Origin: Vibrio crassostreae 9ZC13
Lineage (GTDB): Bacteria; Pseudomonadota; Gammaproteobacteria; Enterobacterales; Vibrionaceae
NCBI RefSeq assembly: GCF_000272045.2
Contig: NZ_AJYZ02000019.1
Location: 1,144,041 to 1,201,626 of the forward strand
DNA: 57,586 nucleotides
Direction of reading: 5' to 3'
The notes under the pieces are model-generated. The model ran no database searches, was not told where the DNA came from, and worked only from the letters and a program-made list of their open reading frames with translations. Positions 44,837 to 52,591 of the stretch are shown here, piece after piece (position 1 is the stretch's first letter; each line of letters starts with the position of its first letter). Made by a program: the position numbers and the translations under genes.

Positions 44837-44848
44837 GAACATATGTTC
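44837..44848. promoter_or_regulatory. TetR operator candidate 2 (tetR promoter)
   Basis: GAACATATGTTC is a perfect palindrome, 25 bases from candidate 1 and 21 before tetR. It matches 38384-38395. Confidence 0.68.
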
Positions 44849-44868
44849 AGATTAATGAAGTAGATGTT

Positions 44869-45453
44869 ATGGCTAAGACCGCTAAGTTCGATAGACAAGA
44901 CGTAGTAGATAAAGCAACGAACCTGTATTGGGAAAAGGGCTTTCATGCGACTTCTATGCGCAACCTGCAAGACGTGATTGATATGCGTCCGGGCAGCATC
45001 TACGCGACGTTCGGCAGCAAAGAAGGTTTGTTTAAAGAGACGCTTGCTCGCTATACCGAACTTGGCATCCTGAATCTGAACCGCTTCCGCAGTGAAACAG
45101 ACTCTCCAATCAAAGCGCTCGAAAGCTTCGTCAAACGTGCTGTGGTCGAATCAAAACAAAGTTCGCCAAATGGCATGTGTATGCTGGCAAAAACGGTAGC
45201 AGAACTGACTGATGAACACGCCGAATTATTAGAAGAAGCAAAGAAATCACTCAAAATCATGGAAGGTGAGTTCGCTAAGCTGATCGCAGAATCACAAGAA
45301 TTGGGTGAGATAAGCAAAGAGCGTGAACCGACTCAGCTTGCTCGTCATGTTCAGGTTCAAATCGCAGGCCTGCGTACCTACGCCAAAACCTGTGACGACA
45401 TCGATTTACTCAACTCAATGGTTGAAGACGTATTTAAGTACCACCCTTTTTAG
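44869..45453 (+). CDS. TetR/AcrR-family regulator
   Basis: A 194-residue TetR protein with helix-turn-helix KATNLYWEKGFHATSMRNLQDVIDMRPGSIYATFGSKEGLFKETL (about 15-58) and a helical ligand domain containing a CMLAKT segment with one Cys. Two palindromes before its start occur also at the AhpD-like gene 6.6 kb away, so it probably represses itself and that gene. It may sense an electrophile or peroxide. Confidence 0.9.
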   Translation: MAKTAKFDRQDVVDKATNLYWEKGFHATSMRNLQDVIDMRPGSIYATFGSKEGLFKETLARYTELGILNLNRFRSETDSPIKALESFVKRAVVESKQSSPNGMCMLAKTVAELTDEHAELLEEAKKSLKIMEGEFAKLIAESQELGEISKEREPTQLARHVQVQIAGLRTYAKTCDDIDLLNSMVEDVFKYHPF

Positions 45454-45482
45454 CGTTTGACCTGACTGATTGGGCACAATAC

Positions 45483-45528
45483 AAAAAGACTCCACTTTCG
45501 CCTTAACAGGTCTGAGCGGAGTCTTTTT
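45483..45528. terminator. Rho-independent terminator
   Basis: AAAAAGACTCC and GGAGTCTTTTT form the stem around a long loop, between tetR and the convergent PTS gene. Confidence 0.82.
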
Positions 45529-45578
45529 AGTTTTGATCTAGTTAACTTTATAGATGATAAACTTTGCGGTTTAAAGAG

Positions 45579-47444
45579 TTACACCTTTCTCATGATCAAC
45601 GCCTGAGCATTAAGCATTGCTTCCTTAGTACTGACATCCAAGGTTTTCACGTTCGCAAAGCGTTCAACTTCTTTAATCGCCACATCGTGAGCAAAGATCA
45701 CCAACCTCGCCCTTTCAATGTCTTTCTGGGTAATGCGATTACCTATTCCGTTGGCACCTTGGGTTTCGACTTTAATCCGAACCCCAAGATGATGCGCCGC
45801 CTTTTCTAAAGACTTCGCCGCTAAGAAAGTGTGGGCAACACCAGATGGACAAGAAGTGATCGCCAATACATCTGCTTGCCCTTCTTCCGTTACCGAACCA
45901 CAGGTCAACTGATTAGAATTCACTTCACCTTCGACCACGTTCTTCTTCAGAAGAATCACGATCAGGGCTGTCGTTAGAGCCCCCGCTAGTGTGCCAACGA
46001 TATAGCCAATCTTGCCATCAACCACTGGCAACACTATCCATCCACCCCATGGTGCATGGTTCACTACATGGAACATAAAGCCAACCACGTTACCGACAAT
46101 GCCACCAGCAACAACCGCAGGCAGAACGCGCGCAGGATCGGCGGCAGCAAAAGGAATCGCGCCTTCACTGATGCCAATCATACCCATGATACCCGCCGCT
46201 TTACCTGCTTCACGTTCGTCTCTTTTGAATTTCTTTGGCGATAAGAAAGTCGCCAATGCCATACCTAGCGGTGGCGTACAAATCGCTATCCCGACACCGC
46301 CCATCAACCATGGTTGAGTATTCACCTGAGTTTGGGCAAACAGCGTTGCTACTTTATTGATCGGGCCGCCCATATCAAAGGCCGTCATTGCACCTAAAAT
46401 ACTGCCCAATACCATTTTTCCGGAGCCTGCCATGCCCGTGAGCATTTGGTTCATCTCAAGCATTACTTGAGCTATCGGAGAGCCAATCACCCACATCACC
46501 GCACCACAGGTCACGAAGGTGCCGACTAATGGATAGATGAAGATAGAGCTCAGCGAGATCATGCTGTCTGGCAGTTTGATCTTCTTAAGTAGATTCACCA
46601 CAAAACCAGCGAAGAAACCGACCACAATTGCACCGAGAAAGCCGGTATTGTATTGATTCACCGCAACCCAAGAACCAATCATACCGGGCGCTAAACCCGG
46701 TTTGTCGGCCATTGAATACGCGATGTAACCACCGAGCACCGCTGTAAACAGGGTTAACCCCGCGATGCCCATCTGTGCGATATCTGCTAACACACCGCTT
46801 TCAGGTACTGCACCATGACCCGACATCATCACCGACAAAGACAAAAGCACACCACCTGCAACCACGAAAGGAATCATGTGTGAGGTGCCGTATAATAAGT
46901 GTTCTTTGAGGCGATTAAGAGATTGTGCCCAAGGGCTTAGCGGCTCGACATACACTTCATGATGGCTAGAAGCGTAGCTGTCGAAGGAATCTGAATTGGC
47001 TTCGAGAAACAGCTCTTGAGCTTCCTCGACAGACTCCACCGCCTTTAATTTTGTAACAAAGCCATCTTCGATAAGCCTGGTCGAAATCTGAGCCAGTACC
47101 TCGATATGGTGGTCGTCGTTGTTGTCTGGTGAAGCGAGCATAAAGAACACATCCGACAGCTCGCCGCCGTCTGCGCCATAATCGATGCCAGAACGGCTGA
47201 TACCTACCGCCACCGCAGGTTTAGCTACGGCAGCACTTTTCGCGTGTGGAATGGCGATGCCATCGTCAAAGCCAGTATTACCGATGGCTTCACGCTTCCA
47301 GATGTCGTCAAGGAATTCACGTTTATTAGAGAGCTTACCGGCACGGTCGAGCAGTTCAACAAGCTCTTCAAATACCGCCTGTTTTGAGTCTGCTTGTAAA
47401 TCTAAGCAGATGATCTCGGGCTCGATAATATTGGTGATATCCAT
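45579..47444 (-). CDS. PTS fructose/mannose-family permease, IIA-IIC-IIB
   Basis: A 621-residue fructose-family PTS permease. IIA at 1-145 with His67 in GIAIPHAKS, IIC at about 165-505 with FDMGGPINKVATLFAQ and GISEGAIPFAAADPARVLP, and IIB at 525-621 with Cys532 in SCPSGVAHT. The domain order IIA-IIC-IIB differs from the IIA-IIB-IIC of the permease at 52592. It transports and phosphorylates a hexose, the phosphate passing HPr to His67 to Cys532. It is divergent from the lone IIB gene. Sugar unknown. Confidence 0.93.
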   Translation of the reverse strand: MDITNIIEPEIICLDLQADSKQAVFEELVELLDRAGKLSNKREFLDDIWKREAIGNTGFDDGIAIPHAKSAAVAKPAVAVGISRSGIDYGADGGELSDVFFMLASPDNNDDHHIEVLAQISTRLIEDGFVTKLKAVESVEEAQELFLEANSDSFDSYASSHHEVYVEPLSPWAQSLNRLKEHLLYGTSHMIPFVVAGGVLLSLSVMMSGHGAVPESGVLADIAQMGIAGLTLFTAVLGGYIAYSMADKPGLAPGMIGSWVAVNQYNTGFLGAIVVGFFAGFVVNLLKKIKLPDSMISLSSIFIYPLVGTFVTCGAVMWVIGSPIAQVMLEMNQMLTGMAGSGKMVLGSILGAMTAFDMGGPINKVATLFAQTQVNTQPWLMGGVGIAICTPPLGMALATFLSPKKFKRDEREAGKAAGIMGMIGISEGAIPFAAADPARVLPAVVAGGIVGNVVGFMFHVVNHAPWGGWIVLPVVDGKIGYIVGTLAGALTTALIVILLKKNVVEGEVNSNQLTCGSVTEEGQADVLAITSCPSGVAHTFLAAKSLEKAAHHLGVRIKVETQGANGIGNRITQKDIERARLVIFAHDVAIKEVERFANVKTLDVSTKEAMLNAQALIMRKV

Positions 47445-47704
47445 ATGTTGCTCTGCCTCGCCTGCATTCAGACTGAAGTAATTAGTGTCTGTTAACCTAG
47501 GAATAAGGTTAATAAGATGAAAAGATTAACGGTGTGAAGGCACTCAATATATAGGACGAAAGGTGCATTAACTGGATTATTGTAACCAAGAGCTCAGAGT
47601 GTGACTTTCACCTTGGAATAAAAAACGGCAATCCATAAAATCCCCAGAACCCATAAACATATCGTCCCTCCTCTATGCGAGCTTTCTATACTGAAGTTCC
47701 CATA
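47445..47704. other. Divergent intergenic region between the PTS IIACB and IIB genes
   Basis: This 260-base stretch, together with the repeat array, separates two divergent PTS genes. No ORF is supported. The promoters for both directions must lie here. Confidence 0.4.
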
Positions 47705-47760
47705 CAAGATAGCTTTTGCAAGATAGCTTTTGCAAGATAGCTTTTCCAAGGTAGCTTTTG
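47705..47760 (+). repeat. 14-bp x4 tandem repeat
   Basis: Four units of CAAGATAGCTTTTG (third with a final C, fourth with GGT for GAT) follow each other, ending 36 bases before the lone IIB gene start. Confidence 0.95.
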
Positions 47761-47796
47761 TAACGTAACAGGGACGAGATTAAGCCGAGAATAATA

Positions 47797-48099
47797 ATGA
47801 GAATTGTAGCGGTAACTGCGTGCCCTACAGGCATTGCGCACACCTACATGGCAGCTGATGCTCTAAATAAAACAGCCCCTAAGTTCAACGTTTCAATCAA
47901 GGTTGAGACGCAAGGCGCTATGGGTATTGAAAACTTACTGACCGCCCAAGATATTACCCTCGCAGACAAAGTGTTGATCGTCTCTGATATCGACATCGAA
48001 CAACCAAACCGATTTGACCCAGCTAAAACCTTATTCATTCCCATGGAAGAGGTATTGTTGAGTATCGATAAAGTCTTTATTAAGCATTGTCGAACTTAA
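47797..48099 (+). CDS. PTS fructose-family IIB subunit
   Basis: A 100-residue stand-alone IIB domain, MRIVAVTACPTGIAHTYMAADAL, with phosphorylated Cys9 in ACPTG and KVETQGAMG typical of fructose IIB. It lacks its own IIC, so it must work with a IIC from the locus (for example the one at the right edge). The next gene (HPr-IIA) starts 7 bases after its stop, indicating an operon. Confidence 0.92.
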   Translation: MRIVAVTACPTGIAHTYMAADALNKTAPKFNVSIKVETQGAMGIENLLTAQDITLADKVLIVSDIDIEQPNRFDPAKTLFIPMEEVLLSIDKVFIKHCRT

Positions 48100-48106
48100 A
48101 CTTTTC

Positions 48107-48880
48107 ATGAACGAATACCAGATCACCTTCTTCGTTAACGATCCTGCCGCGAACTCACATGTCGCGCAGCCGCTGACTCGCTTAGCGAAGAAATTCAAAA
48201 GCAACATCCGCATTATCAACATCACTCAAAATCGAACCGCTGATCTCTCCAAATCCGTCGCGATGCTGCAAGTAGGTTTACTTCGTGGTGATTTGTGCCA
48301 GATAACCGCGGTCGGTATTGATGCGGAGCTTGCCTGTTTCGTTCTCAAAGACATAATTGCAGAGCATTACGACATGGTTGGCTCACAGGTGAGCCATGAG
48401 TTCTCTAGCGATCTAATTCAGCGAATGCCACAAATATGCCCACCTTGTGATATCAAATGGCACCACGCTAAGGCGCAAACCCAACTGACCAAATTTGAGT
48501 GCTTGAAAGGGCTCGCTCACCTTGTTTACCCAGAAGACCCAGATGAATTGATTCTGGCATTTATTAAGCGAGAAGAACGCTCTTCAACCTGCGTGTCACC
48601 GGGTATTGCACTGCCGCATGTAATGTTTGAATCGACTCAAGATCTCTCGATTGCGGTTATCGTCAGTGACGACCCAATTGACTGGGCATCACGTATCGGC
48701 GAAGTGCATGTAGCTATCGCTTTGGTATTGCCAACCAAGCCACAACGAGAGCATATTGTCGCGGCGACCAACCTAACTCGAAACCTACTGCACGATCAGG
48801 TCAATGAGCGTCTGCAAAAGACCCGAAGCAGCGTCGACCTGCAAGCTCTTCTGATGTATATATCTTCACGTCTGATTTAA
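48107..48880 (+). CDS. Atypical HPr-IIA fusion protein
   Basis: A 257-residue protein. Residues 1-90 follow the HPr fold (VNDPAANSHVAQPLTRLAKKF ... ITQNRTADLSKSVAMLQVGLLRGDLCQITAVGIDAELA) with His18 at the position of HPr His15, but the conserved Arg17 is missing and one residue is inserted. Residues 120-257 form a fructose/Ntr-type IIA with His171 in GIALPHVM. It would accept phosphate from EI or HPr and pass it to the IIB just upstream. It may be a regulatory rather than catalytic protein. Confidence 0.82.
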   Translation: MNEYQITFFVNDPAANSHVAQPLTRLAKKFKSNIRIINITQNRTADLSKSVAMLQVGLLRGDLCQITAVGIDAELACFVLKDIIAEHYDMVGSQVSHEFSSDLIQRMPQICPPCDIKWHHAKAQTQLTKFECLKGLAHLVYPEDPDELILAFIKREERSSTCVSPGIALPHVMFESTQDLSIAVIVSDDPIDWASRIGEVHVAIALVLPTKPQREHIVAATNLTRNLLHDQVNERLQKTRSSVDLQALLMYISSRLI

Positions 48881-48966
48881 TTCATCTCACCCTTTTAAGT
48901 TCAATTTCTTAATCAGCTAAGTTACTCACTCCATTGGTTATAATCCCAATTGCTCACACAATAAAA

Positions 48967-48994
48967 AACGGCTGAGCAATAACGCTCAGCCGTT
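48967..48994 (-). terminator. Rho-independent terminator
   Basis: AACGGCTGAGC and GCTCAGCCGTT around a six-base loop; on the minus strand it ends in T's after the symporter gene. Confidence 0.85.
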
Positions 48995-49029
48995 CTATTC
49001 TAAATGGCTTATCTTGTAGGTTTAGTTAC

Positions 49030-50808
49030 TTAAGCTGTTTTTTTCGCTTGTTTCGCATCCTCAACCGAGTCGTCTACAGCTTTCACTAACAGTAGACCAA
49101 CGATAAACACGATACCACCACACAGTACAAACATCATTCTTCCCCAGAATGGATTTGGTAGAGCAAACATCGCCATCACAGCTACACCAGACACTGCGAT
49201 CAATGAACCTAGCATGTGACGTTGTTTGTTATCCAGTTTCTTCTGCGCGGTTGATTCAGAGACCAAAGGCGTCGATAGGTTAGTGAAGAAGGTATCAACA
49301 TCTTTCTGACGAGACGCTTCTAATGGTTTATAGAACAAAGTCGAAAGAATAAAGAAGCCGCCTGTAAACGTTAAATGAGCAATCAGGCCTACCGCTACTT
49401 TCAAATCAGACCATTCACGGCCTGTTAGCGGCTCTAGGTTGAACCAATTTTGTAGCATTTCAGCGGTAATCACGAAGCCTACGATGTAAGACACAATCGC
49501 GCCAACCACTAACGTGCCCCAACCTGCCCAGTCCGGAGTCTTCTTAATGAAGAAGCCACAGAATGCTGGAATCGTCATTGGGAAACCGATTAATGCACCC
49601 ACGTACATCATGGTGTCGAACAGACTCAAGCCTTTCAGTGAGTTAATAAACAGTGCGATAAGGATGATAGCGACACCGAAAACCGAAGACATCAACTTAG
49701 ACACAACCATCAACTCTTTCTCTGTCGCGTTTGGACGAAGAATCGGTTGGTAGAAGTTGATTACAAAGATACCAGAGTTACGGTTTAAGCCTGAGTCCAT
49801 AGAAGACATGGTTGCCGCAAACATCGCTGCGATTAGAAGCCCCACCATACCCGCTGGCATGTATTGCTCTACGAAGTAAAGGTAAGCAAAGTCGCCTGCT
49901 TTAGAACCTGCGTCTGGGTAATGTGCTGCAAGGTCAACGCCTTGTCCTGCTACAAACCAAGGTGGCATGAACCAAATGATTGGACCAATTGTCATCAGAA
50001 TACACGCCAACAGCGCCGCTTTCTTCGCGTTCTTAGAGTCTTTTGCCGCTAGGTAACGGTAAGAGTTCAACATATTGTTGGTGATACTGAACTGCTTGAA
50101 GAAGATGAAGAATGCCCAGATTCCGAAGATGCTTACATAGTTCAGGTTGTTACCAGAAACAAATGATGCGCCTTCTGCTACAGGGAAATCGTTGATGATT
50201 TCAGTAACGCCGCCACCTTGCACGATAGCCACGGCTGCACACGTCACGGTTACTGCCATGATGATAACCATCTGCATGAAGTCAGACGCAATAACCGCCC
50301 ATGAACCGCCCGTTACCGACATCACTAGTACAACAAGACCAGTTAGAACGATGGTGGTTGTCATATCGAAGCCAAAGATACCCGATGCGATAATCGCCAA
50401 GCCGTTAAGCCAGATACCCGCAGAAACAATACTGTTCGGCATGCCAGACCAAGTAAACACTTGCTCGTTGAAGCTACCAAAACGCATACGAATCGCGTCA
50501 ATTGGCGTTACTACACGCAGTTGACGAAATTTCGGAGCGAAGTACAGGTAGTTCATCAGGTAACCAAATGCGTTCGCTAGGAAGATAACCGCGACAGCCA
50601 TACCATCGGCATACGCTTTACCCGCTGCGCCAGTGAAGGTCCAAGCACTGAACTGAGTCATAAACGCAGTTGCGCCAACCATCCACCAAAGCATGTTACC
50701 GCCCCCGCGGAAATAATCACTGGTTGTACTGGTGAACGTTCTAAACATCCAACCTATTGCGATAAGGAAAAGGAAATAAATTCCTACGATCAGAGTATTG
50801 AGTTCCAT
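49030..50808 (-). CDS. Sodium:solute symporter family protein
   Basis: A 592-residue SSS-family transporter with about 14 membrane helices: MELNTLIVGIYFLFLIAIGWMFRTFTSTTSDYFRGGGNMLWWMVGATAFMTQFSAWTFTGAAGKAYADG at the N-terminus, GLLIAAMFAATMSSMDSGLNRNSGI in the middle and a Lys/Ala tail. The substrate may be a sugar or organic acid. It is not a PTS component, so it adds sodium-driven uptake to a phosphotransferase locus. It is transcribed alone on the minus strand. Confidence 0.9.
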   Translation of the reverse strand: MELNTLIVGIYFLFLIAIGWMFRTFTSTTSDYFRGGGNMLWWMVGATAFMTQFSAWTFTGAAGKAYADGMAVAVIFLANAFGYLMNYLYFAPKFRQLRVVTPIDAIRMRFGSFNEQVFTWSGMPNSIVSAGIWLNGLAIIASGIFGFDMTTTIVLTGLVVLVMSVTGGSWAVIASDFMQMVIIMAVTVTCAAVAIVQGGGVTEIINDFPVAEGASFVSGNNLNYVSIFGIWAFFIFFKQFSITNNMLNSYRYLAAKDSKNAKKAALLACILMTIGPIIWFMPPWFVAGQGVDLAAHYPDAGSKAGDFAYLYFVEQYMPAGMVGLLIAAMFAATMSSMDSGLNRNSGIFVINFYQPILRPNATEKELMVVSKLMSSVFGVAIILIALFINSLKGLSLFDTMMYVGALIGFPMTIPAFCGFFIKKTPDWAGWGTLVVGAIVSYIVGFVITAEMLQNWFNLEPLTGREWSDLKVAVGLIAHLTFTGGFFILSTLFYKPLEASRQKDVDTFFTNLSTPLVSESTAQKKLDNKQRHMLGSLIAVSGVAVMAMFALPNPFWGRMMFVLCGGIVFIVGLLLVKAVDDSVEDAKQAKKTA

Positions 50809-51373
50809 GTATAAGTCTTCTTTATGATGAATATCTGAAGAGCATATTATCTATTGAATTTTTAATTTGTAGTATTATAAGTCAAGGTTGTGATGGGGCG
50901 TATAAACCTGAATATTTGATTTCGAGGCATGAATTACACGTTAGTAAACAAAGAACAAGCCGACGAAAAGTAAACATTTAAAATCAATAACTTAAAAACA
51001 TTTCAATCAGTAAACTGGACAACAATAACAAGATTTTATCGTCTCGATAAGTGGTTTTTAATTTACTTAGCATTCATTAAATGCATCGCATTAATAAATC
51101 AACTCTCACACGTTTAATTCAATAAATAGGCAACGAAAAATAATAAGCAACTCGTAAATCGAACCCTTAATGTTATTAATTGGGGTTATTTAGTGAAACG
51201 GGATGAATAGAAATCGTGCCTAAAGATAAGGTTGGGAAATAAGGTGTAGAAATAAACGGCAGAGGAGAACACAAAGCAAATTGATCACCACACCACAGAG
51301 TCCACTGTGGTGATCTAGTCATACAAATTTCGGTCGTATAAGCTCTGGTCAGAAAAGGTCATTTGAAGGGATA
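50809..51373. other. Gene-free A/T-rich region between the symporter and AraC genes
   Basis: 565 bases with no supported ORF, containing the symporter promoter at the left and, at 51283-51315, a perfect 10-bp inverted repeat. Confidence 0.45.
51283..51315. repeat. Inverted repeat near the araC-like gene end
   Basis: GATCACCACA and TGTGGTGATC are perfect 10-bp arms with a 13-base loop. No T run follows on either strand, so it is a weak terminator or protein-binding site. Confidence 0.6.
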
Positions 51374-52213
51374 TTAGATAGAGCCACGATATTCGGTCGG
51401 CGTTCTACCGGTGCGATTCTTAAACACGCGGCAGAAGTAGTTCACATCCTTAAAGCCACAACGTAGTGCCACTTCATTGAGTTTGAAGTTGTACTTCTTA
51501 AGCATAAACTTAGCGCGATCGACCCGCACGCGGGTAATGTACTCTGCTAGCGTCATGTGGCCTTGTTGACGGAACATTCGCGATAAGTGATTGGATGAAA
51601 TACTAAAGCGCGAGGCAATGCTGTCTCGGGTGATTTGGCGATGGAAGTTCTCTTGAATGTAGATACAGATCCCTTGATACACATCCTGCACTCGGCTGTG
51701 AGATTTTTCTACGGGCGCTTCCAGCATGGTTTTACTGTATTGCAGCAGAGCTTGCAGCAATAACTCATCCATCGGCTGCTTGTTACTCTCTCTCGCTAAC
51801 GAGCTGAGCGCCTCCAAGATGTTATCAATCGCAAACCCAGAGCGAGTCTGAATACTGTGCTTTTGAATATCGTAAAAGCTCTCTTCCCCTTTGCGCTTAC
51901 TCACCAAACTTAAACCCAGCTGACGACGACCAAACAACATACTCAACACCGAGCAGTCAGTATCCCAGTTAGGTTTATTCCAGCAGTTGGGTGGGATGAA
52001 AATAGCGTCTCCGGCTTTGGCAATAACGTTAGTGATCTTGCGATCATGACTCTCCATTTCATTAATATACTCTCCGTCTAGCACCAGCTCTAAGCGCGGA
52101 AAGTTCACCTGATAACTGCACGCTGAAGGTGTATGAAAATCTCCAGCAAACCAGATGTTATGAAACGGTTCTCGCTCATTTAACACAGACGAGATTAAGT
52201 CATGAAATATCAT
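51374..52213 (-). CDS. AraC-family transcriptional regulator
   Basis: A 279-residue AraC-type protein: an N-terminal cupin-like sugar-binding domain (DGEYINEMESHDRKITNVIAKAGDAIFIPPNCWN) and the C-terminal double helix-turn-helix (IQENFHRQITRDSIASRFSISSNHLSRMFRQQGHMTLAEYITRVRVDRAKFMLKKYNFKLNEVALRCGFKDVNYFCRVFKNRTGRTPTEY). I chose the ATG at 52213; the TTG 24 bases upstream has no ribosome site. It is divergent from the manP-like gene and probably regulates it. Confidence 0.9.
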   Translation of the reverse strand: MIFHDLISSVLNEREPFHNIWFAGDFHTPSACSYQVNFPRLELVLDGEYINEMESHDRKITNVIAKAGDAIFIPPNCWNKPNWDTDCSVLSMLFGRRQLGLSLVSKRKGEESFYDIQKHSIQTRSGFAIDNILEALSSLARESNKQPMDELLLQALLQYSKTMLEAPVEKSHSRVQDVYQGICIYIQENFHRQITRDSIASRFSISSNHLSRMFRQQGHMTLAEYITRVRVDRAKFMLKKYNFKLNEVALRCGFKDVNYFCRVFKNRTGRTPTEYRGSI

Positions 52214-52591
52214 TATTCGAACTCTAGTGGGCAGCAATAAGGCTACGGGAATAGATATACCCCTTAGTGAAACATAGCGCTATTGAGCAAAATCACAATT
52301 TGAGATCTAGGTTACAAAAATCCAGTCACGGAAATAAATTTCCAGTCTAAGGCCAGATTTAGAACACTGTTATCATGATAGAAAAATCAATCTAAGCCCT
52401 TATCAATAAAAGCGTTATAACCTCATAAAAGCTGTCAACACTCCCCCAAACAGGCACTCCTAACCGATCAAAATCACACTCCATTTATAAGGCAACAATC
52501 ATCCAGTAAATGCATTTTTTCTTCACTACAGAAGGCAAGCCGTAGATTCCAGAATACCCCTAACAAAATAAAAACAGAGTAGGGGTTCATT
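52214..52591. other. araC-manP divergent intergenic region
   Basis: 378 bases without an ORF. ATTGA-N6-TCACA at 52282-52297 resembles a CRP site, supporting catabolite control. No AraC-type direct repeat could be fixed. Confidence 0.5.

Noticed and set aside
46012..46317. Antisense ORFs in PTS IIC genes (also at 57189-57548 and 53945-54256)
   Set aside because: Repeated Thr/Pro-rich antisense frames occur opposite all the IIC domains and reflect codon use in the membrane segments.
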